A DNA stretch of 64,000 bases from Eulemur rufifrons (Eukaryota > Chordata > Mammalia > Primates > Lemuridae): positions 86,439,114 to 86,503,113 of the forward strand of contig NC_090984.1 in the NCBI RefSeq assembly GCF_041146395.1, in the 5' to 3' direction. The notes beneath the pieces were generated by a model. It was not told the origin of the DNA. It did not search any database and saw only the letters and a list, made by a program, of their open reading frames with translations. This document shows, one piece after another, positions 48,153-59,095 of the stretch (within the stretch, counting starts at the first letter, position 1; each line of letters starts with the position of its first letter). The position numbers and the translations under genes are program-made.

Positions 48153-50320
48153 ATAGGATATCATATGTCCTTAAATTTTCCAGATACTTTAATTTGAAGT
48201 TATCAGGTGGCCGTGAAATTTTCCAGCTGTTTTGTACTCTAATCATATATAGGTAATACCTAATATGAAAATTTTGTATCGCCAGATCCCACAATGATCA
48301 AAAACTCAGTCTCTATCTAGCTTAGTGCTTATTTCTGGAAATGTTTGTATGAGCCTTGATGTTTTTGTTTGCTTGTCACTCATCAATCAGTTTAAAAGTT
48401 TATACTTGCTGTAATTTTTTGGCGTCTTCTCACCAAATATGTATGTTTCTGGCTGTTCTCAATGAACTCAGGATACCTTATCTGCTTACCTGAGGGCACT
48501 CTGTTTTCTGTGATGAGTTGAACAAAAAGTTTCTCTCGTGCATTTTCTTTGTTTCCTGAAGTTGCTATTGTGTTTCAAGGGGAAGAACAAGAAGGGAAGA
48601 GAATTTGCTTCCTTGGGGTACAATTACTCTCTGGCTGATTTGGGGGTATAACGCAGAGTGCAGACTGCACCGGGAGGAAGTGTGATCGGGTCTCCTCTTT
48701 GTCACTCATTCTTCCTGTCCCCTCCTCATTTGTCTTATTCAGTAAGAACTTATTTATTACCCAGCTCACAGGATTTTATGCTTTCCAGAGAGATTTTGGG
48801 ACTGATCTTAATTTCCTTTCCTGATTGTGCCATCCTATGTCCTCTCTGGCCCTGTGTGCCTTTCCTAGCCCAAGCCTCTCCCCTCCCTTCCCTTACTGTC
48901 CCAACATCTTTCAATCAAAAATTATGCCGAGAGCATGTCTCTTCCCCTTTAGACATGGATATGCAATTTGCCAAATTAACCACTCATGTCCATCCTTAAT
49001 GTCCTAAAACCTGGCCACTCTGCCATGAGGGAGGAGCAACTTTGTTTGGCATAGAAGCAAAGGAGAAATTATGCTTCCACAGAGAAAAAGGCTTCACCGC
49101 TTCAATCGTTAATTTTGCTGAAGTCTTCAAAAATAACAAAATAAAATGTAAATCAATATCTGCATGAAGAGGAAAAGGAGCTAGAGCCAAGCTGTCCTGG
49201 ACAAGAAGACTGGTAGGTATTACTTGGGCTGAAATGCGTTGGCTTGGCTTTAACATATCGATCAAGCACAGCTCAGTGCCTTCAGCTGGTAAGCATCAAA
49301 GCGTGAGGCTAAACACTAAATTAGTTGTGTGCCTGTACCTCACAGCAGAGCCAAAATGAGGCAGCGTTTGTTATCCCTGCACCTCCCGATGCCTGCCAAA
49401 AAGAATTCAAAGCAAGGAAAAATATGCCTCCTGTTGTTTGGGGGAGGTACAAGATACATTTAAAAATTGATTTATGCTTTAATCGCTCTTGAAGCTTCAT
49501 TATTCCAAGTATTAGTATGAAAGACCGTCTGATCCAGCAGACTTATTTGTTAATGCACTGACAGCCCCAACAGATGTGCTGTTTTCCATCTATGACCCGA
49601 TCCGCTGGCTGCTTCGTCTGCTTCCGTTTTCATTTTCCTGTCATTGATTTATTAATGATGTCTTACTTATCTGTGGTTCTTTTATGGGGTGGGCTTCCTC
49701 TGGCATGGTCTCAAGAGAGACGTTTCTGTACCTTCCCCTAGCATCAAAAACCCAGCCCCCTTCTCCGGTGTTCTTTATCACTGCTCCAGAGATTAGAGAC
49801 TTTAATCATTTAGTAACTGAAATAACCTCCGTGGCTTGCAGAGTTTATGGCCAATTTGTCTTCAGCGCACAGAATTCAACTGCTTTTCCCTGCTAAGGAA
49901 TGGGCCTGCTTACTGCACTGCTCCTTCGCACCTCGGGCAATCAGTGTGCTGTCTGCACACCTGATGCAAATACTGGGTGGCTGTGCGCAGCTCAGGACCA
50001 CAAAAGCGTGGTTCTGTGTGGCTCAGAGAATGCATGTGTGTAGACCATAGGACTGTTAACACTTTCAGTTGCTTAGAGAATTAGCTGTGGCTTTCAGCTC
50101 TAAGTAGCAAAGAAGGGAGGGTAGACGAGAGGATTGAAATTCTGGGACCATTTGCAGAACCATCAGTGGGGTTGTCTCTCCAAATGCCCCACGGACCCCT
50201 TTTGTTATCTATGTTAAAAAGAGAAAAAAAAATATCTTGGTTTGTTTCAAAACATGGGACCCCTAGAAAACCTAAGATGCCGTGTAACTGGGGCTCACAA
50301 AGGCATATTTCACTATTAAG
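48153..50320. other. Unique sequence with a candidate regulatory block
   Basis: No exon or repeat family is recognised. 49440-49690 is repeat-free, with intact AT-rich text including TAAT and TTATTAATGATG cores and no open frame. Frames elsewhere (up to 113 codons) overlap on both strands and resemble no family. Confidence 0.4.
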
Positions 50321-50324
50321 TTTC

Positions 50325-50845
50325 ACCCGAGAATCTGAAAGTAATTATTGGTTATGCGGTTAAGGTTTGTAAAATTCCATTTATGTCAGCAGGTGGGTGG
50401 GTGTAGAAGATGTCGTGATTATCTGTCTAGATCCCCCTGGCAGACTCAAGCACTCATTCTCTCCATCTCCCCAAGGCTGACAGCTTTCAGCTAAGTCCTT
50501 GACTGGAACTTGCTCTGAGCTAAAGAGAGTTGGTCACCTTGTCCAAGGTCAACCTCCTACCCAGAGGCAGCCCTTACTGAGTAACTGTGGGATGCCTGGC
50601 CCCCTTATTGCAACTTGAGACCCCACTTCAGGGCCATGCCAGCCCCAGAGCTCCCTATGGGATCAGCAAGGCCTTTGCTGTGGTCATAGCGTGGTTCACC
50701 TTCTCCCTCTGCCCAACCCTGCTCCCTTCCTTTCTCCATAGGGACTGATCCCCAGAGCATTTCCACTTCCCATAATAATAAGCTTTCTGCAGGCAAATCT
50801 CTGTCTCAGACTTTGCTTCCCAGGGAACCAGACCTGCAACTGTTG
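50325..50845 (+). mobile_element. 5' LTR of a decayed ERVL-type provirus (LTR16-like)
   Basis: The right half is readable: a poly-A region (aataataagctttctgcagg), then caaatctctgtctcagactt, tgcttcccagggaaccagac and ctgcaactg at the end. It aligns, with strong divergence, to 53112-53345 (both have a cttctccctctgccc-like centre and a final ctg/gtctc..ttc.tgg..acc pattern). The left edge is approximate. Confidence 0.5.
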
Positions 50846-52820
50846 ATATGAAGAGTGATAAATCACAAAAAAAAGGCTAACAGTGAAAGCCAGAGGGCCT
50901 CCTTCTCAGCTATAAAGAGACCCATCTCCTGCACTTGGAGGGCAGGGAAACTGAGGGAGAGGCCAAGGGCTTAATCGTGAAAGTAGCAGAGCTCCAGAGA
51001 AGGTGAGTTCTCAGCCCTGACAGGCCTGCTATGCCAAGGCCAGGAGTGTGATCTTGAGACATAGGATAGGTATATCTGGGTTGACGCACTGGAAAAGTGG
51101 GAATTCCCAGATGTGTGTGAACCCCCTGGGCCCACAGATGTGGCCCATTCCTCCAGGATAAAGGCTGGTGATCCGCCCTTGCCTGAAGACAGAACACAGG
51201 GCTCTGCTTTGCAAGACAACATGCTCTTCCTCCCCCAGTCCTCTGGCGGCTCACGTCCTGATCAATACACACACTGTGAGGGTTCAATTACATCATAACT
51301 TGGCTAGGGAAGGGCTGGAGCTGCTAAAAGGGAAAAGAGCTGTACTCTGAAGGGAACGCAGGACTAGCGGTAGAGCCAGGACACTTCTGCCAGGGCTGGA
51401 TCCTGAGAGTGCTGGATGCTGGATCCACAGGAGCAGAAAATAAAGTTGGACAAGAGAAAGTTTGTGGGTATGGGAATACTCTCATAATACAGAATTGTAC
51501 ACCCTGACAAGGACCCTAGGAAAATAGTCTAACATGCTGCTAGGGTGTTTCTTGAAGCTTGGAGAAATTGATGGCTCACATTACATGAAGTGGAAATGCC
51601 AGAACTACCATGGAAAATGGCAGGAAACAGGACCGAAAGACTCCAGGAAGCAGGCTTGCTGGAGTGGATATGCCTCTCAAGGCCGTCTTCCACGGATGAA
51701 CTGGTGCCTCTCCCTCAGCCACATGGGGGGTTCTCTTGTGACTACCTGACGATGGAGGGTGAAGGTCCAGTTTGGTTCACAGACAGATCAGCTCGGCGTG
51801 TAGGTGCAAGCTGGAAATCCTCACCATGCGCAGAGCTTTGGGACATTCACTGGTCTGCACACTTTGGGTGGGAGTGGCCTGAGGTTGGAATATTTATGGA
51901 CTCATAGACAGTGGTGACTGCTTGGCTGGTGGGTCAGGGCCTGGAAGGAGAGAGATGAAAAGATCGAGGACAAGGAGGTCTGAGGAAGAGGAGCCACTGA
52001 AGGAGGGGATACCCACTGAGGATAGGTGCCAGCCTCCAGGATGCAGGGTAAGCCCTAAATCCACAACCACGAGATGGCAATGCAGAGGCGTAAAGGTTCA
52101 GGATAACTGTGCAGGGCCATCCAGTCCAGAGTTCCCTGTGGCATAGGTTGAGGCTATTTGGGGACCGAGCACACTCCTGATTCCTTTGTTCCCCCACAGG
52201 CGTGACACTGAGAGCAGTCCCTGGTAAACCACCTGCATGCCAACCAATGGAAAGAATGCAGGGTTGTGGGAACCTAAGGTGGAAGTAGGAGTGGCCCCAC
52301 TTTCCATCATTCCCAGGGACTTACCTGGTGAATTGGTGTTTTTTGGCCCCATAACTCTGGGTTCTGTAGTTCAGAAGTCCTGGTTCCCAGAGGGGAAATG
52401 CATCCACCACAGGACATAGCAAGCATCCCACCAGACCCCAAACTATCATTTCCACCTGGCTACCGCAGTCTTCCCATGCCAGGCAAGGAGTCACCATCCT
52501 AGTTGGGGTATCTGACCTTGATCACCAGGAGGGAGGAGGGCTGCTGTCATGACACAGGGGCAGGAAAGCTTGTGTGGCACCAGGTGATCTGCTTGGACGC
52601 CTCCTGACACCTCTTGCCCAACCTCAATGGTAAACAGACAAGAACCACATCCATGGCTCAAAGGTGCAGGGTGACCAGGTGCCCAAGCTACTCAGGATGG
52701 GGGGCGGGGGGTGAGCCACCTAACCCAGCAGAGGTACTAGCTAGGGTGGGGATCTAGAATGGGTGGCAGAGGAGGGGAAAGATGAGAACCAGTACACCCT
52801 AAAACCAGCTGCAGTGGTAA
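50846..52820 (+). mobile_element. Internal part of a decayed ERVL-type provirus, pol remnants
   Basis: An endogenous retrovirus relic. A plus-strand frame (51590-51907) keeps an RNase H-like stretch at about 51760-51905 with a short TDRSA motif followed by an AELWDIHWSAH block and a later MDS; a stop follows directly. Downstream text at 52230-52830 (ttctgtagttcagaagtcct, ggttcccagaggggaaatgc, tgaccttgatcaccaggagg, aatgggtggcagaggagggg) follows the 3' non-env internal region of ERVL-type elements. Gag, protease, most reverse transcriptase and integrase are not recognisable. No env is seen. All frames are broken. Subfamily assignment is uncertain. Confidence 0.6.
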
Positions 52821-53345
52821 TAGTTGTAGTTTGTACCATTAACTTTTGTCTTAAAAGTGTCTCCCAGGAAAAGAGCTCCTTAGTGTCTCGGGGGAGCTGC
52901 TCCCAGGATGTAGTGGCCTGCAGAGGCCGCAGAGGTGCACCGCCCAGATCACCACCTCCAACCCTCAGGCTCTCACTCCCTGTCTTGGAGGCTGACTGGT
53001 CTTATCTGAGTCCCTCCCCAGGACTTGCCATGAAGTGAGCCATGTGGACCTAGGCCACATCCCCCTGTCCCAGGCAGCTGACATTTACCTGACCATGCAG
53101 GAGTGTTAAGACCTGTCCCTCTCACCCCAATTCAGGACAACCCTGCAGGGCCAGCCCAGCCTCAAGGCTCCCAGTGGGATGAGCTGAGGTCTTTCTCATG
53201 GCTGCATCACCACTGAGCCTCTTCCACTGCCCGATCCAGCCTCCTTCACACCTCCTTGATGGCGTTCACCCGTAAACTGCCTGCACGCAATTGCCGTCTC
53301 TGATTCTACTTCCTGGAGACCCCACCTGAGGCAATTGCCGTATGT
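52821..53345 (+). mobile_element. 3' LTR of the decayed ERVL-type provirus (LTR16-like)
   Basis: Starts near tgtagtttgtaccattaac and ends around ggagaccccacctgaggcaa. The last 230 bases align to the 5' LTR (gatgagctgaggtctttctc, aactgcctgcacgcaattgc, cgtctctgattctacttcct). The strong divergence between the LTRs implies a very old insertion. Confidence 0.5.
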
Positions 53346-55395
53346 GTTTTCCTAACTGGCATTTTTATTTAAAAGCTGCAGCCCACTTTCAATCTGGCAG
53401 GCAGGCTGGCATAAGCTAAGTCAAAAGGGAAAAGGAAAAGGGGAAGGAGCTGTTGTTGGGCTTGTCCCCTAATAATCCCATAATCAAGTCTTGCATGAAC
53501 CGCAGGCCCTGTCTGTCCTCAAAGTCCAAGATCAGTGTTTGTCCTAGTGGGTCCCAAGGGCCACTCCCACTCTGACATCGAGACCATCTAGTTCTACCCC
53601 CACCTCCATCGTTCTCCTGACCTCACGCCTGCCCCCTGGCACATCAGGGCTGTATGAAGGGGTGGTGGGGAGAGACAGAAAAGACAATCTAAGAAACAGC
53701 AGCAATCAGAAGTTACCAAGAGGAGTGCTAATCAGCTGCACCAGGTATGAAGTTGAAGTTCCCTGCAAATGTTTTTCCATCATCTTCTCACGAGCCCCAA
53801 TGGAGTGGGTTTCCCGAGAAAATCCTGCCGCAGACTTCTACCCCAGTACCCTCCACCTCTGGAAATCACAGTGGACCATGAATCCTCCTGTGTTGAGGAA
53901 TGTATCAGGTCTGAAACCTAAAAGGCTTTTCATGTGAACCAAACCTCTTCTCCCCACCCTAATGATGCCAGGAGCTGATTGCTTCGCTCTCAGCCTGCTC
54001 CTCTGCCCTGCTGTCTGCGGGAGCATGTGGCATGTGGAGGGGAGGTGGCTGCTTGATGTCTCAGAAGAGCTGGGATGTTTAATGTCCTCATGTTTGGGTT
54101 TCCACTGGCCTCCACTGAGGTGCTGGGTTTTCTTTAGGAGTCTTCAGAGAGCCCTGAACCGTGATGCTTCATCGGCTCTGCTAGACCCTTCTCACCCCCT
54201 GAACTCTGCACGTGCTCTGATTCAAAGAGTCCACTTCGCTTCCTCCCTTCCTTGCTCCCACCTCCTTACATTCATCTCTCTCGAGCTGCCTGACTCCTCT
54301 TTTGGGCTTAGCAAATGCAGAGCTGAACTTGGGGATTAAATGTGGTGGCAACTTGTTTTCATTTTTCCATTTTTAATTTCGGGCTCACTTCATTGAATTG
54401 CAAAGTAAAATGTCCATGTGACAGGAACAGAGCAGCTTTAAGATTGGAAAAGGAAAGTGAAATTCAAATTCTTGCAGCTTCTTACTGACAAATGTCATGA
54501 TCCACTTGGATGAAGCCCGCAGTGTTGGGAATGTGGCTCCCACTCTGCCCTCAGCTCCGCCTGGCAGCAAGGGCTGAAGATTTTCAGGGGGAAGGACCAG
54601 TCGCAGCCAGTCCCTAAGCTGATCAGAACCAAGCTGAGAAGTTTATCCAGGGTTCCACACCCACCATGCATGAGATTTAGAATTACGTTTTCTTGAGCTT
54701 AGTGGTCGCTGCTTAAGGAACTGCCATTTTCTCCAGCGACCCTCTTTGTGTGTAGCTCATAGAGCAGGGAGATTTTGTCCAGCTTCATGAACTCCTCTTT
54801 CATCCTTGGCCTGGAGCTGCCATGAATCCCCAGCCGTCTAGTTCAACACCATGACAGTCTGCTTAACCCTTTCTCCCTGTAGAGCGACATACTTGTTTTC
54901 ACACTACCTCCCTCCCCTGACCCTGGCTTGAAGCTGTCCCGCTTCAACCCACATGATGGATGTGGGTCCTATCCCTTCTTGAAAGGCACTGCTACTCCCC
55001 CTGTGACAAGGGGTATTCCCTCCATCCAAAGATGCCATCCATCAGTGAGACTTGAATACTTAATACTCGAAAAGTGATACCTTCCTGGGATGAACTCAAG
55101 CTTCCCTTGTTCCCAACCCATTACCTCTGGGGAACTGGTCTTCCTGGGAGGCCAATGCTATAGCTGGGTCATCCCTCTTGTCCTGATCCCTACCAATTCC
55201 TGCTTATTTTCATGTCCCCAACAGTGCACCATTGGGGACCTTGGATTATTGCTGCTGATCCACAATTGACTCACAAAGAAATTCCACTAGGGATGGAGCT
55301 TGGAAAATATTCTTCCAGTGATCTTACCCCGGCTTGTATTTTCCAGTTAGACAACAGTTTGGGTTATTAAGTTATGAAGTGAGGCTAATGATTCA
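53346..55395. other. Unique sequence, no gene seen
   Basis: No repeat family or exon recognised. Open frames up to 125 codons (53962-54339) overlap minus-strand frames and have no known domain. Confidence 0.4.
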
Positions 55396-55426
55396 TATAT
55401 ATATATGTGTATATATAGATATATTT
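55396..55426. repeat. Simple repeat (TA)n, interrupted
   Basis: catatatatatatgtgtata with a trailing tagatatat. Confidence 0.85.
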
Positions 55427-56099
55427 TGCCACTCCAGAACCTTTTAAAATCAGAGATCATTTCACATGAAATGTACACCTGATCCAAAAAAAGGCCATTG
55501 AAATGCGCCTTGGAAAATAGTAGCTTAACCTAAACAATTCAAGTAAAAGATGTCTTTATTCCTTCTCCTCCTTGAAAGCCATAAGAATGAAGAAGTTTCA
55601 TGCCTCCATTTTTTGCCAATATAATTCCGAATTTAAGTTTGTGGGGACATTAATTTAACGGATGTACTGACCTCTTCTGAAGGCTGAATCTCTAATGTAT
55701 CTCAGAATCCAGGGATGAGAAAAGTAAGAGTTTTTTCTAGACATGCCCTTACTTCCCAAACCTGTGAGGCGGAGTTAAGTTCTCACTGGAGAGACACATA
55801 TGAGACCTAAAGATCCATTTCTATCTGTTACATACTTTCTTTGTGCCTCTGGTTTTGTGCAAACCCCCTGCTCCATCCCGATTACCCAACTATACAATGT
55901 CATTAGAGTGTGATACTCACCCCCCTCTTGAGGAGAGGAACTAAGAAAATAGAGTTCTATGAAAGTTGAGATGTTTTATAGATATTTTGTAATGACTAAA
56001 TATTGTCAGAGGGTCCATTCTAAATGGAATAGACAGTTTTTCATCCTAACTGAAATACAGAACTTTTTAGCTACCAGTCTGACATTATTTGATTGTGAT
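55427..56099. other. Unique AT-rich sequence, no gene seen
   Basis: No repeat family, exon or RNA gene is recognised. Confidence 0.4.
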
Positions 56100-56501
56100 T
56101 GTATTAGTTGCCTATTGCTGCTGTAACTTTATCACCAGCTGATGGGTTTCCCTGGGCTAACGTCGAGGCCTCAATAGGGCTGTGTTCCCTCTGGAGGCCC
56201 TAGGAAGGAATCTGCTCCCTTGCCTTTTCCAGCTTCTAGAGGCCTCCCATATTCTTTGGCTCATGACCCCTTCCTCCACCTTCACCCCTAGCGATGGGGG
56301 TTGAGTCTTTCTCATATATCACTGGCACTGACTGAACTGCCACCTTTCACTTATAAATACCACGGTGACTGCATCAGGCCCACCCAGACCATTCAGGATA
56401 ATCTCCCCATCTCAAGATCCTTCATCACATCTGCAGTCCTTTGGCCATGTACAGTAACGTGTGCAGCTTCCAGGGAGGAGGGCGTTATTCTGCCTACTGC
56501 A
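56100..56501 (-). mobile_element. Solo MLT1-type LTR (ERVL-MaLR), minus strand
   Basis: tgtattagttgcctattgct, gctgtaactttatcaccagc, ccctctggaggccctaggaa, cttgccttttccagcttcta, ggctcatgaccccttcctcc, ataatctccccatctcaaga and gttattctgcctactgca read in the reverse MLT1 order. 5-bp flanks gtgat and gtggt are a one-mismatch TSD, so this is a solo LTR. Confidence 0.9.
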
Positions 56502-58884
56502 GTGGTATTGAAGCCTGAACAATTTTAAAGATTCTTTCTTAACTATTTTCATCAGTTCGCTACATCGTTAACTCCTGAAGAAGTTTCAAAGATTGGCTGG
56601 GGTGACTGTGGAAGACCCTGGCATGCCTACACCATTACATTGCTTAGTCACGACTCATCCAATTTCTCGAGGAAAGAGTAATGTGTTTTGGACCTGAGAC
56701 ATAAATGACTACATACATTCCCCTTGTCACCTTCACTTTGCCAATTCTCCATTTTATTGAATTCTATAGAGACTCTGGCATATTGCACTTGGAAACTGGC
56801 CACTCCCTAGAATACTGCCAATTTGGGGTTAGGTGAGAAAGATTATGAGACGGTTGCTAGAAATAGTGCAGTTTGATTGAAGGTGTATTATAGCAACCTC
56901 AGCAAGTAATAAGAAAAAGTGGATTTTTTTTTTTTTTAAAAAGCATTTGTTTTAGGGTTTTGTGTAAAATGAGTTGACCCCTCCCTGCATTGCTCTAGCA
57001 TGGTGATTCTCTTCATTTTGGTCACTGCTGTTGTGTTTCTATCTATTTGCAACACTCTGCTCGCACCAGCTGATGCGATGCAGCCAGCAGCTGCCCCCAT
57101 GTGTTAGAAATGTTCTGTAGCTTAACCATGGAGAATCAGGACTTAATTCATTTACCCTGGCTCCTCCACGCCTCTCCCTGCCAGCACAGCTGTGGCATAG
57201 CTCCTCCATCTAGAAACCTGGCGGCCGTCCCGGCTGGAAGCTACCTGCCAACACTTTTCTGAAGACCAGCCAGAGGAGGGAAGAACAGGAGGGCAGAGGG
57301 CTGAGGAGGGAGGGAGGTGAAGATACAAATCTAATTGCATTGCCCACCCTCCCAGCCCCTTCAGATCTGTGTGCTTGCAGAGGTGATGACATCCTCGCAT
57401 TCACCAGCCCTCACTGATCTTGCCTGTAAAAATCCTGTTTAGCTGTCAGTATACTTTCCTGAGGTTGGAGCTTCTAGAATTACCCTAATCTTCCTCTTTC
57501 CTTTGCAGTTATGCAGAACCAGGAACACCCCATGGACTAGAGTAACGGCCTCCTGGGCGGAAGAGTGGTGGGTTGATGTTCTATGTCTCTTTACCCTTAT
57601 GTGATTCATTAAATCACATACCTTCATTCATTAAATCACGTACCTTCTTGTCACCTCCATAATGAGCTACAACACTGCCCAACTTTTCTAGGATGAGGAC
57701 CTCTTGTGAATGTCAAATTTTACAGCCTTCTCACATGATAGTAGTTGTACTTTAAGTATCAGTTGATTTTTAAAAATATGTGCTAAAAAGCATCTGAGCT
57801 CAATAAGCTTTTGGATTAATTTGTATTTTATTAATCCTAACGGTATCTAATTATATTAAAAACCCAGTGAGGACAGGGACGTTGCAGCACTCTGTAAATA
57901 TTAGTGCGATGAATGAAGACTGCTTGTGGTGAATATGGATTCATGGGCCTCTTTACAATAACTAACCCCCTAGGGAGGGAGTGGCTCACAGGAGGGGGCA
58001 CCGCTGGAGAAAAACAAGGACCAAACTTGCCCAGTTCTGTGTGTGCAGGGGCTGTGTGAGCAGCTCCCTGAGCTGTTTCCAAGCATGTGCGTGCCCTGGG
58101 GGAAGATGGGTGTTTAGAACAGCCCACCCACAGGAAACCACACTGTTGAAATCCCTCCTTTCATGGTTCAGAATCTGTCAAAACAAGGAAAGCTACCCTG
58201 TAGGCTGGGACTTCAGTTATACCCTTTCGGTTCATATTACAAACCTTACAAGGAAAAGTGACATAGCAGCTAGAGCTCAGAGGGGAAACAAAATAGACAG
58301 GGCACCAGCCAGGACAGGCAACTCTAGTCCACAAAAGGGGCCACCCCAGGGGAGAGTGATTTCAAGTTCTCTGCTGTCCCACAAACACACTGGGGACCAA
58401 GAGGTGTGTGAAGAGAGGGCTGGTTAGCAACAGAGGTGAAAATCAAAGTATTTAGAAGCCAGAAGGGCCTAGGTGCCCATGCATCAGAATGGAAAGGAGC
58501 CAGAGCTCCTAAAAAGGGCCTGAGGCCACTCTTCTTCTGGCTACCAAGGAGTAGGCATTAACTATTCAGTTGCTGGATCAAGGGAAGGTGAGTGTTCCCC
58601 AGTGGTTGGGGTGGTCATGCAGGGACTTGATGCAAAGGCAACTTTGCAGCCAGTAAGGAAGCATTTCAATATTTAACAACTGCAAGAGCTATACCCCTGT
58701 ATACTGGCAGCTGAAATCTGTAATCAAGAACTCTAAAGTGGCTCATACAGGGTTTTGGAGCCATGGGGAGAAAATATTGATAGAATCCTGCTCCTTTGTT
58801 TTCTCTCGCTATTGCTGTAACTAGTTAAAACTTAGGCACACTTGTCCTGAGAGTGAGACCTCCAGATAAAAGGTGGAAAGGGAG
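56502..58884. other. Unique sequence, one T-run and a 22-bp tandem duplication
   Basis: T-homopolymer at about 56923-56937. A 148-codon plus-strand frame (57981-58427) has no recognisable domain and overlaps a minus-strand frame. No exon is supported. Confidence 0.4.
57604..57647. repeat. 22-bp tandem duplication
   Basis: attcattaaatcac(a/g)taccttc occurs twice in direct succession (57604-57625 and 57626-57647) with one mismatch. Confidence 0.95.
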
Positions 58885-59095
58885 ACTACTGTGTGCTGAG
58901 TGCCTACTGTGTGCCAGGCCTGAGCTTGGAGTTTTACAAACATGGCTTCATTTCCCTTCACGCCCACTGCCTGGGGGGGTACTTATTGCTCCCATCTTAC
59001 AGAGGAACAGCCTAGGGCCCCTGGTCACACATCTAGTAAAGTATGGATCCAAATTCCACCCAAATCTACCTGACTCCTGAGCCGGTGCCCTCGTC
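58885..59095 (-). mobile_element. MIR SINE, minus strand
   Basis: gctgagtgcctactgtgtgc, caggcctgagcttgg, tgctcccatcttacagagga, acagcctagggcccctggtc, acacatctagtaaagtatgg and tgactcctgagccggtgccc follow MIR on the minus strand. Confidence 0.9.

Noticed and set aside
57981..58427. 148-codon plus-strand open frame
   Set aside because: Low-complexity Arg/Ser/Cys-rich translation with no domain, and an overlapping minus-strand frame.
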